From Ascidiaceihabitans sp. (GTDB taxonomy: Bacteria > Pseudomonadota > Alphaproteobacteria > Rhodobacterales > Rhodobacteraceae): a stretch of DNA of 41,669 nucleotides. The translations under genes were made by a program, and so were the position numbers. Shown here one piece after another: positions 32,868-41,438 of this stretch. Positions within the stretch are counted from its first letter, which is position 1, and every line of letters starts with the position of its first letter. Location: NCBI GenBank assembly GCA_028388995.1, contig JAOEQC010000014.1, positions 1-41,669 of the forward strand, in the 5' to 3' direction. The notes under the pieces were generated by a model that did not search any database, had not been told where the DNA came from, and worked only from the letters and a program-made list of their open reading frames with translations.

Positions 32868-34280
32868 ATGAGCAGCCCAACACTTGTCTGGTTCAGACGT
32901 GATTTACGTCTTTCAGACCATGCGGCCCTAACCGTGGCCTGTGCGAATGGTGGGTCTATAATCCCAGTTTTCATTTACGACAATAGTGTTGCCACTTTGG
33001 GTGCTGCGCCAAAGTGGCGTTTGGGGTTGGGTGTTGAAAAGCTGGATGAAAACCTGCGCAAATTGGGCAGTCGATTGCTTTTGCGTCGTGGTCCTGCGGA
33101 AATGGTTTTACGTGAGTTGATCGAAGAGACGGGGGCTAAATCAGTCGTTTGGTCGCGTCTGTATGATCCTCAAGCCACCGAACGTGATAGTGCGATCAAG
33201 AGTGCCTTAAAAGCTGACGGTATCGCTGCGCGGTCATTTGGTGGCCACCTGATGTTTGAGCCGTGGACGACTGAAACCAAGACCGGTGGGTTTTATAGGG
33301 TTTACACGCCGTTTTGGAATAACGTGAAAACGCGCCACGTCGATGCGCCTTTAGCGAAACCAAAAGCTATTTCTGCGCCTACGCAGTGGCCTGACAGTGA
33401 AGACATTGTTGATTGGGGCATGGGTAGCGCAATGAAACGCGGCGCTGCGATCGTTCGCCCACACATTCGTTTGGGTGAAGATGCTGCCCAAGACCGTTTG
33501 GCGGTGTTTGTGGATCAATGGGTCGCGGATTATGTCACCAATCGTGATCTACCTTGGACCGCTGGCACATCGAACTTGTCGGAAAACTTAGCGATTGGCG
33601 AAATCAGCCCGCACCAATGTTGGCATGCTGGTCAACACGCGTTGCATGAGGGAAAATCAGGAGCCGAGGTGTTCTTGAAAGAGCTGGTATGGCGCGAATT
33701 CGCATATCATTTGATGCACCACACCCCCCGCATTCTGGACAGCAACTGGAAAGAGGGCTGGGATGCGTTCCCTTGGAATACCGAGGACACAGACGAAGTG
33801 ATGGCGTGGAAACAGGGCCGTACGGGTATTCCGTTTGTGGATGCAGCGATGCGCGAATTATACGTGACAGGGCGGATGCACAATCGTGGCCGCATGATCG
33901 TTGCTAGCTACCTCACGAAACACTTGATGACAGATTGGCGCGTTGGCCAAAGGTGGTTTGAGGAATGTCTTACCGACTGGGATCCTGCAAGCAATGCGAT
34001 GGGGTGGCAGTGGTCTGCGGGTTCAGGTCCTGATGCAACACCGTATTTCCGCGTTTTCAATCCGGTCACCCAGTTGGACAAATTCGACAAAAATCGCGAT
34101 TACGTAAACCGTTGGATTGCTGAGGGACGTAGCGCGCCGCACCCTGACGCCACGTCGTTTTTTGTTGCTGTTCCAAAGTCTTGGAACCTCAATGCGGATA
34201 CCCCATACCCGCAACCAATCGTGACCCCAGAGCAGGGGCGCAAGCGTGCATTAAGCGCATATGAAACACGTGGGTTTTAG
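32868..34280 (+). CDS. phrB: Deoxyribodipyrimidine photolyase
   Basis: The 470-residue enzyme repairs cyclobutane pyrimidine dimers with blue light, using FAD and an antenna chromophore. The N-terminal alpha/beta domain begins LVWFRRDLRLSDHAAL. The FAD domain shows TSNLSENLAIGEISP, FLKELVWREFAYHLMHHTP, QGRTGIPFVDAAMRELYVTG, MHNRGRMIVASYLTKHL and QRWFEECLTDWDPASNAMGW, with the Trp residues of the electron-transfer chain. These are typical of class I CPD photolyases. ATG 32868 follows GTGGAGA. It lies upstream of cfa in the same direction, with a 76-bp gap. Confidence 0.95.
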   Translation: MSSPTLVWFRRDLRLSDHAALTVACANGGSIIPVFIYDNSVATLGAAPKWRLGLGVEKLDENLRKLGSRLLLRRGPAEMVLRELIEETGAKSVVWSRLYDPQATERDSAIKSALKADGIAARSFGGHLMFEPWTTETKTGGFYRVYTPFWNNVKTRHVDAPLAKPKAISAPTQWPDSEDIVDWGMGSAMKRGAAIVRPHIRLGEDAAQDRLAVFVDQWVADYVTNRDLPWTAGTSNLSENLAIGEISPHQCWHAGQHALHEGKSGAEVFLKELVWREFAYHLMHHTPRILDSNWKEGWDAFPWNTEDTDEVMAWKQGRTGIPFVDAAMRELYVTGRMHNRGRMIVASYLTKHLMTDWRVGQRWFEECLTDWDPASNAMGWQWSAGSGPDATPYFRVFNPVTQLDKFDKNRDYVNRWIAEGRSAPHPDATSFFVAVPKSWNLNADTPYPQPIVTPEQGRKRALSAYETRGF

Positions 34281-34356
34281 AAACTAATCCAGAAGAACAC
34301 TTGCAAACCTGGGGACTAAAACCCTAGCCTTGCTAAAATGCGAACGAGGAACACGC

Positions 34357-35565
34357 ATGATTTTGACGACAACAGACGGCCAAACCGGTTTACCACGGTA
34401 TTTCACGCGGGTCTTTGCGATGGCGCAGGAAATGAACAACGGTCGGGTTGATTTCGTCATGCCAGATGGGCGGACGTTTCGCGCAGATGGCAAACAATCG
34501 GGTCACGTGGCCGAGTTGCGCGTTCACAACCCCGATCTATTTGCGCGCTTGATTCGTGAGGGCGACCTTGGCTTTTGTGATGCGTATTTGGACAATTGGT
34601 GGAGTACGCCAGACCTGCAGGCATTTATGGACCTTGTTCACGCGGACAACGAAGACATCTATGATGGTTTCCCGGGCCAAGGTTTGGTGCGGATGTTTGA
34701 AAAACTTCGCTTTTGGATGCAGCGTAATCATAAATCTCAGGCGCGTAAGAACATCAGCTATCACTATGATTTGGGTAATGAATTTTATGGTTTGTGGTTG
34801 GACGATACCATGACATATTCATCAGCATTGTTTGAGACAGGCCAAGAAAGCCATGAAGCGGCACAAACAGCCAAATACAAAAGCATGGTTGATCAAATGG
34901 GCGTCAAAGAAGGCGATCATGTTCTTGAGATCGGTTGTGGTTGGGGCGGCTTTGCGGAATACGCGGCCAAAGAACGTGGGCTAAAAGTAACGGGCCTCAC
35001 GATCAGTCAAGAACAGTTTAATTACGCACAGAAACGTATTGAAAAAGCTGGCATTTCTGATTTGGTTGAGTTCAAACTTCAAGATTATCGTGATGAGAAC
35101 GGCACCTATGATGGGATCGCCAGCATTGAAATGTTTGAAGCGGTCGGCGAAAAATACTGGCCAATCTATTTCGAAACTGTGCGTGAGCGCCTTAAACCAG
35201 GTGCGAATGCGACATTGCAAATCATCACAGTGGATGATCGCCGTTGGGACATCTATAAAAACAGCGTCGATTTCATTCAAAAGTACATTTTTCCGGGGGG
35301 GATGTTGCCCAGCCCAACGGCCTTGCGCCAGCAAGTTGTAAAGGCTGGTTTGGAAGTTGAACGCTCGATCGAGTTTGGGCCAAGCTATAACATTTCATTG
35401 CGTCGTTGGCATGAAACGTTCAATGATAAATGGGACCATATTGCAGATATGGGCTTTGATGATCGTTTCCGCCGCATGTGGAACTTTTACCTGACCTCTT
35501 GCGCTGCGACCTTTGATAGTGGCAACTGCGATGTCACTCAGATTACGATTAAGCGACCCAGTTAA
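34357..35565 (+). CDS. cfa: Cyclopropane-fatty-acyl-phospholipid synthase
   Basis: The enzyme transfers a methylene group from SAM to double bonds of membrane phospholipid acyl chains. The 402-residue chain has an N-terminal lipid-binding region (LRVHNPDLFARLIREGDLGF, GFCDAYLDNWW) and a SAM domain with NISYHYDLGNEFYGLWLDD, TMTYSSALF, VLEIGCGWGGFAEYAA, SIEMFEAVGEKYWPIYF and KYIFPGGMLPS. ATG 34357 with GAGGA upstream is chosen over the in-frame TTG at 34330. It follows phrB and precedes trgA by 30 bp, all on the plus strand, suggesting stress-related grouping. Confidence 0.93.
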   Translation: MILTTTDGQTGLPRYFTRVFAMAQEMNNGRVDFVMPDGRTFRADGKQSGHVAELRVHNPDLFARLIREGDLGFCDAYLDNWWSTPDLQAFMDLVHADNEDIYDGFPGQGLVRMFEKLRFWMQRNHKSQARKNISYHYDLGNEFYGLWLDDTMTYSSALFETGQESHEAAQTAKYKSMVDQMGVKEGDHVLEIGCGWGGFAEYAAKERGLKVTGLTISQEQFNYAQKRIEKAGISDLVEFKLQDYRDENGTYDGIASIEMFEAVGEKYWPIYFETVRERLKPGANATLQIITVDDRRWDIYKNSVDFIQKYIFPGGMLPSPTALRQQVVKAGLEVERSIEFGPSYNISLRRWHETFNDKWDHIADMGFDDRFRRMWNFYLTSCAATFDSGNCDVTQITIKRPS

Positions 35566-35595
35566 AGAGTGGCCAATTAGAAGGCGATCAGAACT

Positions 35596-36036
35596 ATGCC
35601 AAGCAGCACAAAAGTAGCATCTTCCCTTTGCCTGTGCGCCTTGGCTTATATTCTTTCTGAGTTGGTTAAACCTACGTTTATCGAAGACTATAATTTCGGC
35701 TACTTTATCTTTGTCAGTATGTTGGTTGGAGTCATCGTAGGCTGGACTTCCATGGGCGAGAGAGTTGGTTTCGGTTTAGTACCTGCGATCAACAACGGCA
35801 TCACGGGTACGTTTTCGATGGTTGCTTCTGTGATCTTCATCCAAAGTGCCAACTAAATGATCCGTTTATCTATGCGGGGGCGCGATGACACCCTTTTTGA
35901 TGCGTTGTTAGGTATTGTCCCGATTGGGATAGATTCTGTTGTCCAGGTTTCTTCAACTGCTTTGTGGGGCACTGCATTGATCGGCGGAATACTGGCAGGA
36001 TTGATTGCCGAAGCCAATTGGAACCGCGTGCACTGA
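35596..36036 (+). pseudogene. trgA: trgA, tellurite-resistance membrane protein gene with in-frame stop
   Basis: TrgA is a small membrane protein first tied to tellurite resistance in Rhodobacter. The first 86 codons (ATG 35596) give two or three membrane helices, with ALAYILSELVKP, VGVIVGWTSMG and VPAINNGITGTF. A TAA at 35854-35856 interrupts the chain, and the same frame continues at once with MIRLSMRGRDDTLFDALLG, VVQVSSTALW and a last helix, LIGGILAGLIAEANW, to a TGA at 36036. This is the normal C-terminal half, so the TAA probably replaces a Glu or Gln codon. ATG 35857 could restart translation and give a two-piece protein. trgB begins 4 bp after the end. Confidence 0.85.
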
Positions 36037-36040
36037 TCAT

Positions 36041-37150
36041 ATGACCAATCTATTTGTTTATGGCACGTTACGTCATGTCCCATTGTTGGAAATCGTTTTA
36101 GGCCGCACAGCGGTTCATATCGATATGGTCGTGTGCAAACTGCCAGGCCACGCTGCTATGGCGGCGTTAGAGGGACCGTTTCCTTTGATTGCAGTGTCTC
36201 AAGGGCATTCTCAAACTGGGCTTATCTTAAATGATCTAAGCGAATTGGATCTTGAACGACTGAATTTTTATGAAGGTGGATTTTATTACACGCTAAGCCG
36301 TGAAACCGCATTAAATGGGCAGGCGGTCGACGTTTATTTCCCACCTAAATTGGGTGTTACGCCAAATGGCTTGTGGGATTTGCATGCTTGGGAATCCAAA
36401 TGGGCTGCAATGACTTTGATCGCTGCGCGCGAAGTTATGTCGTTCTTTGGTGAACGAAGTGCTGCTGATATTGTCCGTATGTTCCCGATGATCCGTTCAC
36501 GCGCAGCAGCCAATCTGAATGCGCTATTAAGTAAACACGGCCGCACAACCCTAAAAGGTGATGTGGAGGTTGTTTCAAAGACCCGTGAATACACTGAGTT
36601 TTTCGCTTTGGACGCCTTTGAGGTGAAACATGAGCGGTTTGACGGCACCAAAACGTCCACGTTGCAGCGCGCTGTGTTCGTTGGGACGGATGCAGCAATC
36701 GTTTTACCTTATGATGCAAAACGCGATCGTGTGCTGCTGGTCGAACAGATGCGTATGGGGCCACTTGGGCGCGGTGATCCGAACCTTTGGCAGTTAGAAC
36801 CAATTGCAGGTCGTGTCGACGCGGGTGAAACACCCCAAGAATGCGCTATTCGCGAGGCTGAAGAAGAAGCCGGGCTGACGATCAACCAATTAGAACAAGT
36901 TTGCGAAGCTTATCCATCGCCGGGGTGCTCAACCGAGTTTTTCTATCAATATGTTGGTTTGGTCGACTTACCTGATGATATTGTTGGGATTTCTGGCCTT
37001 GAAACCGAGAACGAAGACATTCGAACCCGTCTGTTGTCATTCGATGGGTTGATGGAGCTGGTACAAAGCCAGCAAGCAGCAAATGTGCCACTTGTGACAC
37101 TGGCTTATTGGCTTGCGTTCCATCGTGATCGTTTGCGTGGTTTGACTTGA
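36041..37150 (+). CDS. trgB: TrgB: gamma-glutamylcyclotransferase-like plus NUDIX hydrolase fusion
   Basis: The 369-residue protein has an N-terminal AIG2/gamma-glutamylcyclotransferase-like domain (FVYGTLRHVPLLEIVLG, residues about 4-110) and a C-terminal NUDIX domain of the ADP-ribose pyrophosphatase type. The NUDIX box GRVDAGETPQECAIREAEEEAGL spans the 23-residue pattern GX5EX7REUXEEXGU exactly, and is split here only for description. The order trgA-trgB-cysK matches the tellurite locus known from Rhodobacter sphaeroides. The start ATG 36041 lies 4 bp after trgA; the frame is open to 36005. How the fusion contributes to tellurite resistance is not known. Confidence 0.9.
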   Translation: MTNLFVYGTLRHVPLLEIVLGRTAVHIDMVVCKLPGHAAMAALEGPFPLIAVSQGHSQTGLILNDLSELDLERLNFYEGGFYYTLSRETALNGQAVDVYFPPKLGVTPNGLWDLHAWESKWAAMTLIAAREVMSFFGERSAADIVRMFPMIRSRAAANLNALLSKHGRTTLKGDVEVVSKTREYTEFFALDAFEVKHERFDGTKTSTLQRAVFVGTDAAIVLPYDAKRDRVLLVEQMRMGPLGRGDPNLWQLEPIAGRVDAGETPQECAIREAEEEAGLTINQLEQVCEAYPSPGCSTEFFYQYVGLVDLPDDIVGISGLETENEDIRTRLLSFDGLMELVQSQQAANVPLVTLAYWLAFHRDRLRGLT

Positions 37151-37232
37151 GATTACCCACTCCCACGGGTACAAAAAACTCAACTGAACAACGCAGCCCT
37201 TACTGCTGCCCAATCCAAAGCGAGACACCACA

Positions 37233-38270
37233 ATGCGCATCGCAAATAACTTGGCTGAAAGCATCGGCAAAACACCCCTGATCCGTTTGAATAAGGCCAG
37301 TGAAGAAACCGGCTGCGAGATCTTGGGCAAAGCTGAATTTATGAATCCGGGCCAATCGGTCAAGGATCGCGCCGCGCTGTTCATCATCAAGAACGCGATT
37401 GCCACTGGTGCTTTGAAACCAGGCGGTACAATCGTTGAGGGGACGGCCGGGAACACCGGTATTGGCCTTGCGCTTGTTGGTGCGTCGATGGGGTTCAAAA
37501 CAGTTATCGTTATCCCAGAAACGCAATCTGAAGAGAAAAAAGATATGTTGCGCCTTGCTGGTGCGAACTTGGTTCAGGTTTCTGCTGCTCCGTATAGCAA
37601 CCCAAACAACTTTATCCGGTATTCTGAACGTTTGGCAAACGAGCTTGCTAAAACAGAGCCAAATGGTGCGATCTGGGCCAACCAATTTGACAACATAGCG
37701 AACCGTCAAGCCCATGTTGAAACTACGGGCCCAGAGATCTGGGAGCAAACTGACGGTAAGGTTGATGGCTTTATTTGTGCCGTTGGTTCGGGTGGTACGT
37801 TGGCTGGTGTGAGTGAAGTCCTTCAGCCTAAAGGCGTGACAATTGGTTTGGCTGACCCTGACGGTGCTGCGCTGTACAATTTCTACACCAAAGATGAGTT
37901 GACGATGACCGAAGGTGGCTCGATCAACGAAGGAATTGGTCAGGTTCGCATCACAAAGAACCTTGAGGGCTTAAAGCCTGAATATAGCTATAACATTCAC
38001 GACTCTGAGGCGCTTCCGGTGGTTTTTGACATCCTCAAGCATGAGGGGCTTTGCCTTGGTGGCTCGTCAGGTGTGAACGTCGCTGGTGCGATGCGTTTGG
38101 CCAAAGACATGGGGCCGGGGCACACGGTTGTGACCATCTTATGTGATTTTGGCACACGTTATCAGTCCAAATTGTACAATCCTGCGTTTTTGCGTGAAAA
38201 AGGTTTGCCAATTCCTGATTGGTTGGATGAAGAGCCAGCAAGTTTTCCAGACGTTACTGAGGTCGTATAA
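37233..38270 (+). CDS. cysK: Cysteine synthase A (O-acetylserine sulfhydrylase)
   Basis: CysK makes cysteine from O-acetylserine and sulfide using PLP. The 345-residue chain has IGKTPLIRLNKASEETGCEI, the Schiff-base lysine K44 in NPGQSVKDRAAL, the substrate loop EGTAGNTGIGLAL and the phosphate-binding VGSGGTLAGVSE. It is somewhat longer than typical CysK (about 310-325) and ends in a short acidic tail. It is the third gene of the trgA-trgB-cysK locus, where it was linked to tellurite resistance in Rhodobacter. It starts at ATG 37233 and is followed 3 bp later by the MscS-like gene. Confidence 0.94.
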   Translation: MRIANNLAESIGKTPLIRLNKASEETGCEILGKAEFMNPGQSVKDRAALFIIKNAIATGALKPGGTIVEGTAGNTGIGLALVGASMGFKTVIVIPETQSEEKKDMLRLAGANLVQVSAAPYSNPNNFIRYSERLANELAKTEPNGAIWANQFDNIANRQAHVETTGPEIWEQTDGKVDGFICAVGSGGTLAGVSEVLQPKGVTIGLADPDGAALYNFYTKDELTMTEGGSINEGIGQVRITKNLEGLKPEYSYNIHDSEALPVVFDILKHEGLCLGGSSGVNVAGAMRLAKDMGPGHTVVTILCDFGTRYQSKLYNPAFLREKGLPIPDWLDEEPASFPDVTEVV

Positions 38271-38273
38271 CCC

Positions 38274-40571
38274 ATGTTGCACCGTTGGCTACTAAGCCTT
38301 GCCCTGTGTCTTTTCGTTCCCTTTGCGGCGATTGCTCAAACAAGTGAAACGATTGATTATGATCTTTGGAAAAGCGTAGCCACACGAGCGGAAACGGCAG
38401 TCGATGGTGAAGCGGGCACAAACGAAGTGTTCGAAACACTACGTACACGAATTGTTAATTTCCGGACAAAATTTTCTGAAGCCCGTTTGGCGAATGTTGA
38501 ACGGATTGCAACGCTTCAAGCACAAATAGTTGCATTGGGTGCCGTTCCTGAAAATGATGTCGAGCCGCTGGCCATTGCTACGCAGCGTAGTGAGATATCA
38601 TTGCGTTTAGCCGAGCTTCAAGCTCCGGTACAAGCCGCCGAAGTTGCCTATCGTCGCGCAGATGGTTTGATCGGAGAAATAGACACGATCATACGTGAAC
38701 GGCAAACCAACAGGCTGCTTTCCCTTGGGCCGTCCCCTCTTAACCCAGTAAATTGGGGGACCGCTATTAACGAACTTGTCGGTATTTTTGGCGATATCAA
38801 ATCTGAAAGCCGTCTGTTTTCGGATTCGGCAGCACGTCAAACATTTATTGAGACGCTGCCATTTGTAATATTCTTCCTCGTAATCTCGGTATTGTTGATG
38901 GCTCGGGCACGCCGCTGGACTGAGAGGCTTGGAAACTTGCTTCGCAAATTTGGTGGACGTGGCACCGGAGTGTGGAGCTTTATTCTATCAGTTATCCGCG
39001 TAACCCTTCAGCTAATTGGTGTCGCAATCCTTTCGATTGCTTTGCAGATCACTGGAATGCTTGGCCTTCGGGGCGAACAACTAATTGAGATATTGCCGAT
39101 CTATGGAATTATTTTCTTATGCGGCAAATGGTTGGCTGACTGGTTGTTTCCACGAGAAGATACAGATCCGCTAATCGAAATTAGTGAAGTAAAGCGGCTC
39201 GAGGCACGTTTTGACGTCGCATTTCTATCCGCCCTAGTCGTCCTGCGCCTGATATTGGATGTAATGTTGGGCTTTGGCAAAGTGTCAGAGGTTACCTCTC
39301 CTATTCTACATTTCCCCTTGATCGTATGCGTTGGTATTTTGCTGTTCCGCGTTGGTCATATTCTTCGCGGATCGTCTCAGGTAATTGTTGATGACGATGG
39401 TGAAGAGCGAATTACAACGTTTTCTCGTGTAACGCGTTTGATTGGTCTCGGCGCTGTCATCGTATCAGTTTTAGGTCCTCTGATGGCTGCCGTTGGCTAT
39501 TTTCAAGCTGGAGACGCTCTTGTATTCCCTGCGGTCTACAGCCTTGCAGTGTTTGGGCTTGTGTTGGTGCTACAACGCTTTTTAGCTGACGTTTATGGTT
39601 GGATCAGCGGACAGGGTTTGCTCGGACGCGAGGCTCTAATTCCAGCGCTCGCGGGCTTCGGTCTCCTGGTGCTGGCTACGCCGCCGTTGGGTTTGATTTG
39701 GGGCGCACGTGTCGCTGACCTTACGGAGCTTTGGTCTGGTTTTCTGCAAGGATTTGCGATGGGAGAAACTCGAATTTCTCCAAGTGACTTTATTACTTTT
39801 GCCGTCCTGTTTACTGTCGGGTACTTGCTGACGCGCTTAATTCAAGGGGCGCTTCGCAATAACGTTTTACCTAAAACAAAGATTGATAAGGGTGGCCAAA
39901 ACGCCATTGTTTCAGGTCTTGGATATGTTGGTATTTTCTTAGCTGCAGTGGTTGCAATTACTGGGGCAGGAATTGATCTGTCGTCCCTTGCAATTGTTGC
40001 TGGTGCGTTGTCCGTTGGTATCGGTTTTGGCCTTCAGAACATTGTATCGAATTTTGTTTCTGGAATCATATTGCTTATCGAACGCCCGATCTCTGAGGGC
40101 GATTGGATCGAAGTGGGTGGTAAGCACGGTTATGTGCGCGCGATCTCAGTCCGCTCAACCCGTATCGAAACATTTGACCGCACTGATGTTATTGTCCCGA
40201 ATGCTGATTTGGTCAGCGGTACCGTTACGAACTATACGCGCGGCAACACAATTGGGCGCCTGATCATGAACGTAGGCGTGGCTTACGGTACAGATACTAA
40301 GAAGGTTGAGGGCATCCTGCGTGAGATTGCAGAGGCCCAGCCGATGGTTCTGGCCAATCCAGCTCCCTTTATTCTGTTTTCAGGGTTTGGCTCGGATTCG
40401 CTTGATTTTGAAATTCGGATGATCCTACGGGACGTAAATTGGAGCCTGACGGTTAAGAATGATGTGAACCATCAAATCTTAGCTAGGTTTGTTGAAGAGG
40501 GCATCGAAATGCCATTCGCACAACGTGATATTTGGATTAAAAACCCCGAAGCCTTGGTAGGTGATACATGA
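38274..40571 (+). CDS. MscS-family mechanosensitive channel with DUF3772-type N-terminal domain
   Basis: The 765-residue protein has a signal peptide (residues 1-21, LLSLALCLFVPFAAIAQ), a periplasmic coiled-coil domain of the DUF3772 type (about 25-190), around ten membrane helices (about 195-600), and a C-terminal MscS channel domain. The pore helix region reads VAGALSVGIGFGLQNIVSNF, followed by SGIILLIERPISEGDWIEVG and the cytoplasmic beta domain with RSTRIETFDRTDVIVPNADL. Such large MscS proteins protect against osmotic down-shock. The gene starts 3 bp after cysK and its stop overlaps the next start (ATGA at 40568-40571), so cysK, this gene and the tRNA-editing gene may be co-transcribed. 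Confidence 0.92.
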   Translation: MLHRWLLSLALCLFVPFAAIAQTSETIDYDLWKSVATRAETAVDGEAGTNEVFETLRTRIVNFRTKFSEARLANVERIATLQAQIVALGAVPENDVEPLAIATQRSEISLRLAELQAPVQAAEVAYRRADGLIGEIDTIIRERQTNRLLSLGPSPLNPVNWGTAINELVGIFGDIKSESRLFSDSAARQTFIETLPFVIFFLVISVLLMARARRWTERLGNLLRKFGGRGTGVWSFILSVIRVTLQLIGVAILSIALQITGMLGLRGEQLIEILPIYGIIFLCGKWLADWLFPREDTDPLIEISEVKRLEARFDVAFLSALVVLRLILDVMLGFGKVSEVTSPILHFPLIVCVGILLFRVGHILRGSSQVIVDDDGEERITTFSRVTRLIGLGAVIVSVLGPLMAAVGYFQAGDALVFPAVYSLAVFGLVLVLQRFLADVYGWISGQGLLGREALIPALAGFGLLVLATPPLGLIWGARVADLTELWSGFLQGFAMGETRISPSDFITFAVLFTVGYLLTRLIQGALRNNVLPKTKIDKGGQNAIVSGLGYVGIFLAAVVAITGAGIDLSSLAIVAGALSVGIGFGLQNIVSNFVSGIILLIERPISEGDWIEVGGKHGYVRAISVRSTRIETFDRTDVIVPNADLVSGTVTNYTRGNTIGRLIMNVGVAYGTDTKKVEGILREIAEAQPMVLANPAPFILFSGFGSDSLDFEIRMILRDVNWSLTVKNDVNHQILARFVEEGIEMPFAQRDIWIKNPEALVGDT

Positions 40572-41287
40572 CTGAGATGTTGTTTCGTGAAGATGCCTAT
40601 CTACGTGACGCGCAGGCTAAAGTTGTCGCACATACACTTGAGGGCGGTATTGTTCTGGATAGAACGGTTTTTTATCCCAAAGGGGGCGGACAACCGGGTG
40701 ATAGCGGTGAGCTGCGTTGGGACAATCAAACCATGCCAATCGCAACTTCGATCAAAGGGGATGGCGGCGAAATCGTTTTAATTCCCGCTGAGCCACAAGC
40801 TTTACCACCTGTTGGGGCCATTCTGATCCAAGAGGTCGATTGGGAGCGCCGATATAAACACATGCGTGTGCACACAGCTCTGCACCTGTTGTCAGTAGCT
40901 GTGCCATTTGGCGTGACAGGTGGATCAATCGGTGCGGCCAAGGGCCGCTTGGATTTTGATATGCCAGATGCTCCTGAAAACCGTGAGATTATCGAGCAAG
41001 CCTTACAGACATTCGTTGAGATGGACGCTGTCGTGACCGAGGGCTGGATCGACCAATCAACACTCGATGCGCACCCAGAATTGATTAAGACGCTGACGGT
41101 TAAACCACCACGGGGAGCGGTGCGTATCCGTCTAGTTCGTATCGGTGCAGGTGACGATCAGATTGATGTTCAACCCTGTGGTGGTACGCACGTTGGGCGC
41201 ACAGGCGAAATCGGTGCGGTTCGCTTGGGTAAAATTGAAAAAAAAGGCCAAAGAAATCGCCGGATTTACCTCCACCTTGATGATTGA
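40568..41287 (+). CDS. Alanyl-tRNA editing protein (AlaX-type)
   Basis: The 239-residue protein resembles the editing domain of alanyl-tRNA synthetase, which removes Ser or Gly wrongly attached to tRNA-Ala. Zinc ligands are in HTALH (H102 and H106) and CGGTH (C204 and H208). The N-terminal DRTVFYPKGGGQPGDSGEL is the typical AlaX/AlaRS segment. It is free-standing and lacks a synthetase domain. ATG 40568 overlaps the stop of the MscS-like gene; ATG 40577 is possible. tRNA-Ser follows 61 bp downstream. Confidence 0.92.
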   Translation: MTEMLFREDAYLRDAQAKVVAHTLEGGIVLDRTVFYPKGGGQPGDSGELRWDNQTMPIATSIKGDGGEIVLIPAEPQALPPVGAILIQEVDWERRYKHMRVHTALHLLSVAVPFGVTGGSIGAAKGRLDFDMPDAPENREIIEQALQTFVEMDAVVTEGWIDQSTLDAHPELIKTLTVKPPRGAVRIRLVRIGAGDDQIDVQPCGGTHVGRTGEIGAVRLGKIEKKGQRNRRIYLHLDD

Positions 41288-41348
41288 TGGTTTTGGGTGC
41301 ATTTCGCGCTTGCAAACCTCTGCCATCGCTTGCTAAACCGCCGCCAAC

Positions 41349-41438
41349 GGATCGGTGGCCGAGTGGTCGAAGGCGCACGCCTGGAAAGTGTGTAGGCGGG
41401 TGACCGTCTCCAGGGTTCGAATCCCTGTCGATCCGCCA
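41349..41438 (+). tRNA. tRNA-Ser(GGA)
   Basis: A full cloverleaf with a long variable arm is visible. The acceptor GGATCGG pairs with TCGATCC (one G-U). The D-arm is GCCGAGTGGTCGAAGGC. The anticodon stem CACGC/GTGTG carries the loop CTGGAAA with anticodon GGA, reading UCC/UCU. The variable arm is about 17 nt. The T-arm CAGGG/CCCTG has loop TTCGAAT. G73 and an encoded CCA end the gene at 41438. Confidence 0.98.
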
